Part shown: in pieces, positions 40,829-50,711 of the stretch | Numbering within the stretch: the first letter of the stretch is position 1 | How the letters are laid out: every line of letters starts with the position of its first letter | Source: Symbiodinium natans | Taxonomy: Eukaryota; Sar; Dinophyceae; Suessiales; Symbiodiniaceae | Length of the DNA stretch: 64,000 bases | NCBI GenBank assembly: GCA_905221605.1 | Contig: CAJNDS010002077.1 | Span: forward strand, 62,001-126,000 | Reading direction: 5' to 3' | Made by a program: the position numbers and the translations under genes | Notes under the pieces: generated by a model | The model's database searches: none | Seen by the model: the letters and a program-made list of their open reading frames with translations, nothing else | Told to the model about the DNA's origin: nothing

Positions 40829-40910
40829 GGCATATACACGGCCCGACCTTAGCCTGGCGCTGCCACCAGTGCCGGCCCTACGAGGCTGGGACGTCCCTCG
40901 GGCCCAGGGC

Positions 40911-40995
40911 TTAGGGTTTAGGGTTTAGGGTTTTAGGATTTAGGGTTTAGGGATATGGGTTTAGGGATATGGGTTTAGGGTTTAGGGTTTAAGAG
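40911..40995. repeat. telomere-like array flanking the LINE 5' end
   Basis: TTTAGGG with variants (TTTTAGGATTTAGGG, GATATGGG). Same orientation as the short array at the LINE 3' end (32738-32759), so the element may have split one array. Confidence 0.9.
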
Positions 40996-41380
40996 TTTAT
41001 ATTCGTCAAATGCTTAAATGCGACTAGAATCCTGGGCTGGGGGCTTCGGGTTTGGGGTGTAGGGTTTAATTTTCAGTTGCAGGTATACACTTGAGACTTT
41101 TCACCCAGAGTTCAGATCTTAAATTTTGGGTTGAGCTACAGGGATTGGGTCCTTTGTGATGCTCCGCGTGCGTGCCTGGGGATGAAGGACATCAGGATCA
41201 ACCCTGCATTGCTTGTCCTCTGATTCCTCCAAAAACACACACTTACACACATGCACGTGCGCCCTACCTCAAGAAAAAAACCGCCAATGACACAAACCCT
41301 CCAAGCCCCAAAACCCCCACCCACCCTAAACCCCAAACCCAAAATCTTAAACTCCAATCAACCCCCGAAAACTCCAAGCC

Positions 41381-41640
41381 CCTAAACCCTAAACCCTAAA
41401 CCCTAAACCCTAAACCCTAAACCCTAAACCCTAAACCCTAAACCCTAAACCCTAAACCCTAAGCCCTAAGCCCTAAGCCCTAAGCCCTAAACCCTAAACC
41501 CTAAACCCTAACCCTAAACCCTAAACCCTAAACCCTAAACCCTAAACCCTAAACCCTAAACCCTAAACCCTAAACCCTAACCCTAAACCCTAAGCCCTAA
41601 ACCCTAGACCCTAATTAAACCCTAAACCCTAAACCCCCTA
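41381..41640. repeat. longest telomere-like array (CCCTAAA)n
   Basis: About 35 heptamers over 260 bases, with a few CCCTAAG units and one shortened unit. Confidence 0.95.
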
Positions 41641-41740
41641 AAGCACCTCAAGAAAAGAAACCTTCAAACCACTTCCGCTACCAAGCGGCGTAAGCCCCGC
41701 TCATTGGAGGGCAGCCCTGGGTCGAAACTCGAGGGCTCTT

Positions 41741-41822
41741 TTAGGGTTTAGGGTTTAGGGTTTGGGGTTTAGGGTTTGGGGTTTAGGGTTTAGGGTTCAG
41801 AAATTAGGGTTTGGGGTTTAGT
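41741..41822. repeat. telomere-like array (TTTAGGG)n
   Basis: About ten heptamers with TTTGGGG variants. The core between this array and the previous one (41641-41740) is open on both strands (plus: TSATKRRKPRSLEGSPGSK). Confidence 0.9.
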
Positions 41823-41882
41823 TCAAGGTTTAGGGGCTTCTGGAGCTACATCTGTGCAAAGTTTTATCGTACCTAGGGTTAC

Positions 41883-41954
41883 TTGGGGGCTTAGGGCTTG
41901 AAGGGAGTAGCCGACGACGATGGCAGTGAGAACGTTGTCGTAGTCCTTGAGAAC
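41883..41954 (-). CDS. candidate exon, possible membrane transporter segment
   Basis: 72 bases, phase 0 at both ends, acceptor TTTCTCGGCCCGGGCAG and donor GTAACC, both good. Reads VLKDYDNVLTAIVVGYSLQ then ALSPQ. The pattern K-x-Y-DN-x-L followed by a small hydrophobic stretch is reminiscent of the KYADNILK segment of nucleotide-sugar transporters, but one exon is too little to claim it. The LINE lies downstream on this strand, possibly in an intron of this gene. Confidence 0.4.
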
Positions 41955-42036
41955 CTGCCCGGGCCGAGAAAGTATTTTCTTTGAGGTTTTTGCGGGGTCG
42001 TGTGCTGGCTTCAATTCCCTAAACCCCAAAACCCTA

Positions 42037-42127
42037 CTACACTCCCCTTAGAACCTTAGTAAAAACAATGTGTTTAGTATCCTCTTGGGTTGTATATAAA
42101 CGAAAAATCATCAAGGGGGATCTAGCC
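42037..42127. mobile_element. MITE family D, copy 1
   Basis: Reads ACACTCCCCTTAGAACC, TATCCTCTTGGGTT, TATATAAACGAAAA and CAAGGGGGATCT in order; copy 2 at 52079 matches block by block. The ends are imperfect inverted repeats (TCCCCTT / AAGGGG). Confidence 0.7.
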
Positions 42128-42129
42128 TA

Positions 42130-42700
42130 CACCCTAAACCCTACACCTCTCAGTACCTCCAAGCTTCGCACGTGCACAAGGCAAAGTAGGACTTGGTGTC
42201 TCCACGTCTTAGATAAGTAGGGGCCTGCGTACAATTTGAGTGCTATGAAACGCTTGACGAGCTCACTTGGCAGCACACCTTATGGACGGCGGTTCAATTT
42301 TGCCAATCTGACAGGCCCAGCGAATTTTGGGTGGACCAATTGATTTGACCTCATACCTGCAGACTATTGCTGCTTGGGAGGGAAACACTGCAGGAATGCA
42401 GTGATAGATAGTCGGTGCTTGTGCTGAATCAGTAGTTGTTTTCACTGAAATCTGGGCATTAGCAGCTTAGAACCTTGTAGGCAATGGAACCTCGCAAGCT
42501 GAGCTGTTCTGCTTCACTGCATTCAGTGGCCGAATTGAAATGCAAAGCTGGGCGTTCCGGCTGTGGCATTGCCAAGAGGGCAGCCGGGCTAAGCAAACTC
42601 ACCTTGGAGCAGAAAACTGCAGAGCCCTTGGCCGTGCCAAGGAGGCTCTGGGACGATTCTTTGGGCATTGATGCTCAGGGCCTACGACGCCTACGACCTC
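42130..42700. other. 3' flank of the PAN/TIR gene, no separate gene recognised
   Basis: Open frames at 42459-42668 (-) and 42484-42774 (+) overlap each other and match nothing known to me. May hold the 3' UTR of the gene at 42708. Confidence 0.3.
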
Positions 42701-42707
42701 TACGAAC

Positions 42708-44585
42708 TCAGAATGTGTCTCGACTTCTGGGCCACACCGCAGAGAAGTGGCTTGCTGAGCCATCATCAAGATGATCCGCCGGATGTTCAATGGTGCCCTT
42801 GACATACTCTTGAAAGGCACGCAGAAGCCAAGCCATAAACTCATCTTTCACCATGGAGTTCACAACATCAAACCCACAGGAGCTGTGGACCAGATTCTTA
42901 ATTGCATCCTCATCTGCTTGCACAGATGCCCTGGCATTTCTCAAATCGATCCGCTGGAACCTGTCTCTCACTTGCCAGGGAGAGGACTCTAAGACATGCC
43001 GAAAGATCTGCAATTCTCGTGGGGGCAGCAGAATCGTCATAGGGAACTTGTGCTGTAAGCAGATGAAGGTCTCAAATAGACACCACGCCCTCGAGTAGTA
43101 GTGAGGCTCTAGAAATGAGTCCAGGATGACCAGCATCTTCCCCGCGCTTGACAAGCGCGCCGCGAAAATGGCACTCAAGTCATCCGAGTTGTTGCATAGG
43201 CCTTCCTGAATTCGATACTGGTTGTTGCAGAAGAAACACATCCAAAGGACGATTTCCTCTTGGGGACAGGGAGTAGATTCTGCCCAATGTTGCACAGCAC
43301 CGACTACCACATCCAAGCTGTAACTCCAACACCATGAAACAAAGTGGCTTGCGGTTGCTCGATGTTCCGGATCTAAGGCGTCCACGATGCTGCAGTTTGG
43401 CCGGCCGTCTCGGGGGCAAATCTTCCCAAAGCCCTTGCCTTTCTCCCCAAGGGCCAGTACAGGGCAGATTTGGTAGAAGTTCGGATCAGGCAGGCTGGTG
43501 GAAGCTCGAGCTTCGGAGGGGAAGATTTGCAGCAAATAGATGGCAGAGACTCCCATTTGGATCTCCGCAGCTGTCACACTTCTTCGTATGACCATCAAGT
43601 CTTTGTCCAAATAGCTCAATGGATTCGTGGTCTGTCCGAGAAGTACAGGCGCTGGAGGCTCTTCTGACATTGTCGCAGACTGCTTGGTTCTGGCAACGAG
43701 CCACCGCATGGAAATCAAGCATGCGGCAAGGAAGATCAGCGAAGCCATCGCACAAATCGCTATCACCGCAGGGGACGTTGTCGCTGCTCCCGTGGTAGAG
43801 ACAGCTCCTGGGCTCAGCGTAGTCAGCGTAGTGGTCACAGGCTTTGTAACGAAATGGAGGGCATAGGAAGAAAGGTCTGTCACTCCAGTGGGGCAAGGCC
43901 GAAGGCCTGCCATCATTTGGCAAGCCCCAGGAAAAAAGTCCGGCTCATCATTCCACCAAGCCCCAGATTTGCAATTGAACCCAACGCACCAATATGAGCC
44001 TGCGCAAAGCTGTGCACATTCATATACACTGCTGGCATTCCCAACAGTATACTTCCTCCACGATGGGTCATAAGCACACTTCCCCCCATCCCTGGTTGCT
44101 CTTGCATAGTCGCCTCTGCACCATCGCAAGCGATCTGAGTTACTGTTGTAAATTATCGCAGCCCCGAGTTGCTGCAGATCGAAACCAGAAGTTGTACCCA
44201 TTGAATAAGACAAAATGCCCTGCACACCAGTGCTTTTTGGAATGAGGACTTCCATCATTTGGCATGCTCCATGCACGAAGTCCGGCTCTCTCTTCCAGTC
44301 TGGGCCATCTTGGAAACCAAAACCTCTACACCAATTCTGCCGTCTGCACAACCTTGCGCACTCGAGCGCAGTCTCCACGATCGTCACATTGTACTTTCCG
44401 CTCCGGCAAGGTCCCTTGTCACGGGTGGCGTTCTCGAAACCCAGGGGAGGAGGGCCCCTCGTCCACCTACGTCGATCCAGAGGCCCAAACACCTGACGCG
44501 ATTCGGGAGCTCCGCAAGCAAAAAGCAGCTTGAGGCCGTTGTTCATGCCATATACTTGTATAAGTACAGTATAATACTCAAACAA
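42708..44585 (-). CDS. PAN/Apple-like membrane protein with C-terminal TIR-like domain
   Basis: Single uninterrupted frame of 625 codons. The second Met (residue 14, at 44546) is followed by NGLKLLFACGA, a possible short signal peptide. Two Cys-rich modules follow with the same plan: CARLCRRQNWCRGFGF and EPDFVHGACQMM (residues 76-111), CAQLCAGSYWCVGFNC and EPDFFPGACQMM (190-225), as in PAN/Apple domains. After a Thr-rich stalk (249-271) comes one membrane helix (about 272-296). The cytoplasmic part has a TIR-like core: HFVSWCW at 414-420, WMCFFCNNQ at 448-456, MLVILD at 484-489 and SRAWCLFE at 498-505, with Glu505 where TIR NADases place the catalytic residue. Receptor function is inferred. 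Intronless, unlike its neighbours. Confidence 0.75.
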   Translation of the reverse strand: MFEYYTVLIQVYGMNNGLKLLFACGAPESRQVFGPLDRRRWTRGPPPLGFENATRDKGPCRSGKYNVTIVETALECARLCRRQNWCRGFGFQDGPDWKREPDFVHGACQMMEVLIPKSTGVQGILSYSMGTTSGFDLQQLGAAIIYNSNSDRLRWCRGDYARATRDGGKCAYDPSWRKYTVGNASSVYECAQLCAGSYWCVGFNCKSGAWWNDEPDFFPGACQMMAGLRPCPTGVTDLSSYALHFVTKPVTTTLTTLSPGAVSTTGAATTSPAVIAICAMASLIFLAACLISMRWLVARTKQSATMSEEPPAPVLLGQTTNPLSYLDKDLMVIRRSVTAAEIQMGVSAIYLLQIFPSEARASTSLPDPNFYQICPVLALGEKGKGFGKICPRDGRPNCSIVDALDPEHRATASHFVSWCWSYSLDVVVGAVQHWAESTPCPQEEIVLWMCFFCNNQYRIQEGLCNNSDDLSAIFAARLSSAGKMLVILDSFLEPHYYSRAWCLFETFICLQHKFPMTILLPPRELQIFRHVLESSPWQVRDRFQRIDLRNARASVQADEDAIKNLVHSSCGFDVVNSMVKDEFMAWLLRAFQEYVKGTIEHPADHLDDGSASHFSAVWPRSRDTF

Positions 44586-44599
44586 CAGTTTAAATGCAA

Positions 44600-45560
44600 T
44601 GTAAAAGACCTGTAGTATGTTATGTAAATATACATATGCTCATATATGTATATGTATATATATGTTACTCCCCCAACCTGTATTGAATTAATACCCAATT
44701 TGAATAAAATGATGTTTTTCAGCCACCTCGAAGTTGTCAAATCACTGAATTTAGTGAACCATTAACAAAAACAATCGAAACATTTTTATGTACTACATCA
44801 AGTAAAACATGCTCATTCGGAAACCTGATCAAACTTCGCTTCGCCTCAGCATAAACTAAATTAGCCAACATGTGTTCATTGTTTTCGTTCACAAACACGG
44901 TACTTAAGTTAACTAAGGGTTTTTTGCTTCCTGAACATGGCTTAATTGGAGTAATGTCAATAGTTTGATTACTTTTCTGAAGGGGTAAGTATAACTTAGA
45001 AGGCCATTGACTAAATGAAAACAATGAATAAATTAGTAAAGACAAGTACTTAGTTTAAATTAACTTAGCTAACGCAATATCAATGGTTGAAGTAGCTTAT
45101 GCAAGGGTGAAGTAAATTTTGGATGCAATTACAAAGTCAACCGTTAACTCAATGAATTCAATGAATCACACTAATTTCACCACGATCCGTTCCAAATTAA
45201 TTGAACTAGTTTGGTTGATTTAATTGCTTTACATGGAATAATTAGATAGGCCTTCCCCAGAATTAAGACTTCATCGGTTTCTTAATCTCAAGGTGAAACA
45301 AATACATTGGACTGGCTAAATTTCCTTCCTGTATTTAAGCCACCCTTAAGGCCCTTAACTAAATGAAATGAATAAACTAAACCAATTCCAAAAGGTACGC
45401 TTTCTGTTTGTTGAAGGTGGCTTAGTTAGGGGATGTCAATGGCTTAACTTCTTTACTGAAGGGTAAGTAAACGCACCAAAATAGTATAAATTGAACTAAA
45501 CGAATTCACTGAACCAAGGTACATAAGTTACGCTTCTTTAATGGACGTAGTTTGATTAGT
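44600..45560. other. AT-rich island with diverged tandem repeats
   Basis: Distinctly AT-rich. Blocks such as GGCTTAATTGG, GATGTCAAT, TTACTGAAGGGTAAGTA and AACTAAATGAAA recur at about 44940-45010 and 45360-45470, indicating an old tandem repeat. It lies upstream of the PAN/TIR gene and could hold its promoter or 5' UTR. 44600-44665 is a TATATG microsatellite. No gene of its own. Confidence 0.6.
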
Positions 45561-45747
45561 GTAATTGCTGTTCAAACTGTACTGTCTCCAAAAAACCCCC
45601 TAAACCCTAAACCCTAAACCCATAATCCTGGAGGCCCACACCACCAGGTCCTCATCCAAGGATTGGTTGTTCACTTTCAGCACCTCAAGCCGTCCTAAAC
45701 CCTAAAACCTAATTAAACCCTAAACCCTAAACCCTGAGCAAAAAGCC

Positions 45748-46203
45748 GAAGATGCTGTACTGTGGCCTAAAAAACCGATCTTTCCGTGAGGGCCTGTCTT
45801 GTCTGTGTAGGCCTCCAGAAATATTTCTTAAGTTTATTCGGGGCATTACAGCAATTTCCGCTTCTGGGATGGTTTCTTTAAGGGACAGTACGGCGCTTTC
45901 AGTCCCTCAGGCCTTCAAAGTGTTGTACTGTCCCTAAAAACCATTCCCAGAAGCAGAAAATGCTGCACTGTCCCTAGAGAACAGAAAAAATTCTGCAGGC
46001 CTATATAGCCGGGTTCTCTTCCAAAGCTTGGTTTCTTAGGGACAGTACAGCTCTTTCAGCACTTCAGGCCTTCAAAGTGCTGCACTGTCCGTGCAAACCA
46101 ATCTTTTCGTGAGGGCCTGTCTGTAATAGGCCTCCAGAATTAGTTCTTTAGGATTTACAAAATTGTCCGTTCTGGGAGTGATTTTGAAGGGACAGTACAG
46201 CCG
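45748..46203. mobile_element. foldback/composite palindromic repeat
   Basis: The end motif GCTGTACTGT appears at the left border and inverted (ACAGTACAGC) at the right border. Inside are further direct and inverted copies: TGCACTGTCC, GGGACAGTACAGC, TTCAGGCCTTCAAAGTG (twice), GTGAGGGCCTGTCTTG/GTGAGGGCCTGTCTG and TAGGCCTCCAGAA (twice). It looks like two or more related inverted-repeat units nested or joined. No coding capacity. Confidence 0.7.
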
Positions 46204-46960
46204 GAAACCTGGGTACCCGGGGGGGGGGGTACTACATATATGTACATATGAATTCCTAGATAGGAATTCCTGGAAAATCAACACTTCTTGCCAACGCCGC
46301 TTGAGGCGCCAGCTGGGCACCCAGCTGTGCCATCGTCTCCTCACCGGCCCAAGTGTTCCGCATCGCCGTGAAGATGAAAAGCAGCAAGCCCCTTGGACAA
46401 AGAGACCGGCCCATGGTTTGCAGCTCTGGGGAGACGGGTCTCCAAAGGTCGTCGACTCCCTCACGACATCTTGAGCGGGATCCGGGACAAGACCGGAAAT
46501 CTGGGCTGCCCACGTGGCTAGCAGCTAGAGTTCCGGGGCGTGCAGTTTGACTTGGGAGTTTTGGGGTCTGGTTAAACTGAGTCCTTCCTGCCTCTCATCA
46601 CCGACCACGCCTCACATTATTAGGAAGCATAAACGTAGATATTCTAATTGCTATTAGTTGCTGCTATTGTTGCAACTTTTCCCGCAGCAGAACGGTGAAG
46701 TACGAGTGCGGTATACTGCCACCAGAAAGGCCCTATTTGGGTGACTGGGGCCGTGAAGAAGGAATTTCCCCCGCCCCAACCCTAAACCCTAAACCCGAAA
46801 TCCCTCAATCCTCAACCCTCAACCCTCGACCCCTTTAAAAAGGGACCTCTAATTGTCGGAAACCCCCGCTTTCTCATGAGATGCCCCCGTAACCGTGAGC
46901 ACCAGAACCGCACCCCAAAACAGGCATGGCGCAGACCCTTTTCCTACGACCCAAAGCCGG
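46204..46960. other. unassigned, one possible minus exon
   Basis: 46256-46513 on minus includes LLLFIFTAMRNTWAGEETM and AQLGAQLAPQAALARSVD, or in another frame ends at a GTGAGG donor. 46898-46949 on minus reads EKGLRHACFGVRFWCS between GGTCGTAG and GTTACG. The string TAATTGTCGGAAACCCCCG at about 46851 recurs at about 49140. Confidence 0.3.
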
Positions 46961-46961
46961 G

Positions 46962-47023
46962 CTTAGGGTTTAGGGTTTAGGGTTTAAAATTTAGGGTTTA
47001 GGGTTTAGGGTTTAGGGTTTAGA
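46962..47023. repeat. telomere-like array (TTTAGGG)n
   Basis: About eight heptamers with one TTTAAAA interruption. Confidence 0.95.
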
Positions 47024-47168
47024 ATTGTGAGGAGTTCCAAAAACAAAGCGAGCATCAGACACTCAGTTGAAACCGACCCCAGATTCAGATTTGGAATGAT
47101 TGCCTAGCTTAGTTGGTATGAGCTTGGAAATTGACGAATTCACGTTCAGGCCCCGAAACGGAAAAGAC

Positions 47169-47715
47169 CCACACACCCACACCCACACCCACACCCACAC
47201 CCACACCCACACACCCACACCCACACACCCACACCCACACACCCACACACCCACACCCCCACACACCCGCACACCCACACACACGCACCCCCACACACAC
47301 GCACACCCCCACACACACACACCCCCACACACACACACCCCCACACACCCACACACCCACACCCCCCCACACACACACCACAACACCCACACACACACAC
47401 ACCACACAACACACACCCACACACACACACACACCACACCACACACACACACACCACACACACCACCACACAACACACACCCACACACACACACACACAC
47501 CACACACACCACACCCACACACCCACCCACCCACCCACCCACCCACCCACACACAGACACAGACACAGACACAGACACAGACACAGACACAGACACAGAC
47601 ACAGACACAGACACAGACACAGACACAGACACAGACACAGACACAGACACAGACACAGACACAGACACAGACACAGACACAGACACACACACACACACAC
47701 ACACATACACACACA
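47169..47715. repeat. compound (CA)n / (CACACC)n / (ACAGAC)n microsatellite
   Basis: First CACACCC-type repeats (47169-47515), then (CCCA)n, then about 23 perfect copies of ACAGAC (47553-47691), then (CA)n. Long frames on both strands (His/Thr-Asp or Cys/Val-Ser strings) are repeat translations, not genes. Confidence 0.95.
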
Positions 47716-47959
47716 CATGGCGTGAGACACTGCATCGAAAATGATCTGCGTCCCCCGGCCGCGCCTCCTCTGCTCGCCGCCATCCCTATCGTCGTCCGCA
47801 GCCGCCGAGTGTCCGATTTGGGGGTTTGGGTGTGGGGTTGGGATGTACTTGGAGCTTTGAAAGTCCAACCCTGGGTTTCAGAGTCTGTCTAATCCCTTGG
47901 CAACTGGGGCTGGGGGGGGCTGTCGGAACTTTTGGCGATCGGTGACCCCACTGACCTCG

Positions 47960-48620
47960 CTATGTTTTAGCCAGTGGCCTGTAGTGGGGGTTCCAGGACT
48001 CCTGAGGTATGGGCTTATAGGACTTCACAGATTTTAAGGGATTCCCTTATGGTCAGTAGGGTTCAGGCCTTAGGGCGGCCAATAGGTCCCACGGGTCACG
48101 AAGCCGCGGAGCAGACCCTGAACCCAGGATCCCACGATGAGCCGGGGATCCGGGATGCTACCATGGCATGAGGCTGTAGGGTTCAGGGCTCGAAGTCTTC
48201 ATGCCAGGCTGGGAGATGAACTGGCTACATCTCCGGCTTTGCGCACATGGACCCCGGTATGTTGACAGCTGCTTATCGTCAGAGATACGGGCTCATCTGC
48301 CTCGTTGCAGGGGTGGAGCATTTTTGTGTTAAGCGTAGGGGGTCAAGTAGGGTTTGGGGAATAAAGTCCTGGTGCGGCAATCTTTCTCCTCTTTGGCGGC
48401 GTCACTCAGTCGTCGATGGCTTGCAAGTCCATAGTATCTGCCGCGATGCGGGAAGGCACCCTAGCCCAGAAGCCCCGTCCACACCCTCGACACCAAACTC
48501 ACAAAACGATGCTGTACAGACCCCACAGGTCTTCAAACCTTCAACCCTAAGCCCCAAACCCAAGCCTATCAGCAATGTAGTGCTGGTGATCCGGGGCCCA
48601 AACTTCACATGAGAATCCCA
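47960..48620 (+). CDS. plus-strand open region, unknown
   Basis: Two frames: 47974-48171 (ends AAEQTLNPGSHDEPGIRDAT then MA and stop, after the acceptor GTAGGGTTCAG at 48066) and 48247-48612 (121 codons, ATG start). Both look moderately protein-like and lie on the same strand; no domain was recognised. Confidence 0.25.
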
Positions 48621-48909
48621 CGTCGAGACCCCGAGCCCTTCCTCTCCAAAGCCCTAAGCCCTAAATCCTAAAAACACCTTAAACTCCCCTCTGAGCCTCG
48701 AAGCCCCCCGCAGCGAAAACCCGAAGCCCGAAATCCCCCATCCCCAGCCTGGCACCACATCATCTCTGACCGGCTCCACATCATCTCTGACCGGCTCTGG
48801 GGCAGCCTTGCTGTAAATCTTGGTAGTTTAGGGTTTTGGGTTTAGGGTTTTGGGTTTAGGGTTTAGGGTTTAGGGTTCAGGGTTTAGGGGGAGCCCAGCA
48901 ACCATATGA

Positions 48910-48990
48910 TAATAAGGGCACCCTTTTTTTGGGTTTGGTCACTGTATAAGGGAACCTTGACCCAGGAAAGAGGGAAAAGGGTACCACTGG
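48910..48990. mobile_element. MITE family F, copy 1
   Basis: AATAAGGGCACCC, TATAAGGGAACCTTGA and AAAGGGTACCACTGGGC in order, shared with copy 2 at 51588. Confidence 0.65.
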
Positions 48991-49359
48991 GCAACCACGA
49001 AACCTGGCGTTGAGAGTTTGGGGCTTTGGGTGGTTTAGGGTTGAAGGGGGATTTGTCGGTCTGACAACACGGAGGCCCTACTAAGCAACCCCCGCCCCCC
49101 CCCCCCCCCTCCCCCCCAAAAAAAACAAAAAATGACTCCCTAATTGTCGGAAACCCCCGATTGCTTTGCGTCATGAGATTTACAATTTTAGGGGCTTTGA
49201 ATTCGGGCTCCCCCTGTAAGATGGTCCCCCCTGGCTCTTCAGCCCCTTCATGAAACAGCTTTTCTTTCTTGAATCCGGGAGCCTATAAGAGTCCACCACT
49301 CCCAAGCCCACCCTGAACTCAAAACCCAGCGTGTTGAGCATCTTCCTCGGCTTTAGGTT

Positions 49360-49472
49360 CGGGGCTTAGGGCTTAGGGCTTAGGGCTTAGGGCTTAGGGC
49401 TGAGGGCTTCGGGCTTCGGGCTTAGGGCTTAGGGTTTAGGGTTTAGGGTTTAGGGTTTAGGGTTTAGGGTTT
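49360..49472. repeat. telomere-like array (CTTAGGG then TTTAGGG)
   Basis: About nine CTTAGGG-like units followed by seven TTTAGGG units: a variant block joined to a perfect block, as seen in real subtelomeres. Confidence 0.95.
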
Positions 49473-49589
49473 GGCGGGGTTGTGGCGGTGCCAAGCTGCA
49501 TGATCAGTTATCTTGAAGACGAACCTCGGCACTTCCTGTTCAAGATCTAGGCATACACCGAAGCAGGGAGCCTCGAGGTGTTTCCAGGA

Positions 49590-49708
49590 TGAAACCCTAA
49601 ACCCTAATCCCTAATCCCTAAACCCCAACCCTAAACCCTAAACCCTAAACCCTAAACCCTAAACCCTAAACCCTAAAGCCTAAACCCTAAACCCTAAACC
49701 CTAAACCC
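49590..49708. repeat. telomere-like array (CCCTAAA)n
   Basis: About 15 heptamers. The core to its left (49473-49590) reads CMISYLEDEPRHFLFKI and stop on plus, and LEQEVPRFVFKITDHAAW on minus. Confidence 0.95.
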
Positions 49709-50046
49709 TGGGAGCCCACGCTCCTCTCAAAAAAGGAAAGCGCACCAAAAACTCTTGGGTACATGTACCCCGATCAGCCCAAACGACGTAGCAGTAGCAT
49801 GGGCGGATATCCAGCAAGTTCCGGGGGGCGCGCCAGGAGGGCTTTGGAGAAGCCCTAAGCCTAAGCCCAACATGCCCTTCATTCAAACCCTCCACAAAAA
49901 AAAACCTTAAACCCCGAGCCCCCTATAAACCCTATAAACCTCAAAGCTTGCGTGGAAGCGCCAGGGCCTAGGCAGTGGGCTGCGGCCTGGGGGTTAGAGG
50001 TGCAGTGGGTGCCCAACCCTCGAAGCCTAAACCCTGAGCCCTCAAC

Positions 50047-50128
50047 CCATGGTTGGTCCTCATCTGTCTCCAACACCTCGCAATCTTCCAGCGAAATATC
50101 CAGAGGGAGCACCTCGGGAACTCCCTCG
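50047..50128 (-). CDS. candidate exon, acidic unknown protein
   Basis: 82 bases, acceptor ATCTGCCCCAGAG, donor GTTGAG. Reads EGVPEVLPLDISLEDCEVLE then TDEDQPW. Composition is natural and acidic. An overlapping frame reads on without splicing, and a possible upstream exon (50190-50260, ending at GTAACT) does not match its phase. Confidence 0.35.
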
Positions 50129-50537
50129 CTCTGGGGCAGATGAACGGGGCGTAGGTAGTACTGGGCTTGTGCCTAAAAGAATCGGAGTTACCAAATGTTT
50201 TGGCCCCAAAGAAGAGTCATCTGGCATTTCGTGCAAGGGTAGGTTTATGACAGGTGACTGATGTTCCCCCCCCCACACTCTGCGTGCAGCATCCGCACCC
50301 CAGGCCCAAAATCGCGAGCCCCGAAGTCCTAGCAAAGCCTTGAAAAGTTAGCACCGCTCAAGAACAAGAATCCCCAACCCTAAATAACACATCCCCTGAC
50401 CCAAAGCCCTAAAAACCCTGCTTCAATGCTTCGCAACCATACAGGAAACTCGACGTTGCGAGCCCAAACCTCACAGCCGTAAACCCGATGCCACAAGGCC
50501 CAACACTCAACACAAAAGCGGAGCCGGAAGCCCCTAA

Positions 50538-50711
50538 TATAGGGGCAGGGACCATAAGGGAATAGTCTTAGGAATAAGGGAATAGTCTTAGTAATAAGGG
50601 AATAGTCTTAGTAATAAGGGAATAGTCTCAGTAATAAGGGAATTGGTCTTAGTAATAAGAGAATAGTCTTAGTAACAAGGGAATAGTCTTAGTAATTATT
50701 CCGACCCCCCA
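50538..50711. mobile_element. micro-MITE family E, copy 3, with internal tandem expansion
   Basis: Starts TATAGGGGCAGGGACCATAAG, ends TTATTCCGACCCCCCATA. The internal segment AATAAGGGAATAGTCTTAGT is repeated about seven times, turning a 50-base element into a 170-base minisatellite. Confidence 0.75.

Larger units (their letters stand above)
32762..40908 (-). mobile_element. LINE (non-LTR retrotransposon), nearly full length, with frameshifts
   Basis: About 8.1 kb read on the minus strand. Order: ORF1 (two frames joined at a CA microsatellite), an in-frame TGA, ORF2 with APE-type endonuclease and reverse transcriptase, a zinc-knuckle segment and RNase H. The NPGP signature near the start of ORF2 is typical of dinoflagellate LINEs as I know them. 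Both outer borders touch TTTAGGG arrays (plus strand), consistent with insertion into one array. No poly-A tail is visible; the 3' end reads ...GTTCGCATAAACCCTAAA. It is probably not autonomous now, because ORF2 carries a 5-base duplication. Confidence 0.85.

Noticed and set aside
42771-44615. Plus-strand ORFs within the PAN/TIR gene
   Set aside because: Antisense shadows of a 625-codon frame with recognisable domains.
47094-47160. tRNA-like piece (TAGCTTAGTTGGTA and GTTCAGGCC)
   Set aside because: An A-box-like string is present, but the B box is imperfect and neither the anticodon nor the acceptor stem pairs. At most a relic of a tRNA-derived SINE in front of the CA repeat.
47063-47892. 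ORFs of 200-253 codons (His/Thr/Asp and Cys/Val/Ser rich)
   Set aside because: Direct translations of the CA and ACAGAC microsatellites.
50545-50700. CRISPR-like regular repeat (20-base units)
   Set aside because: No spacers of constant length, no cas genes, and the host is clearly eukaryotic; it is a tandem repeat inside a MITE.
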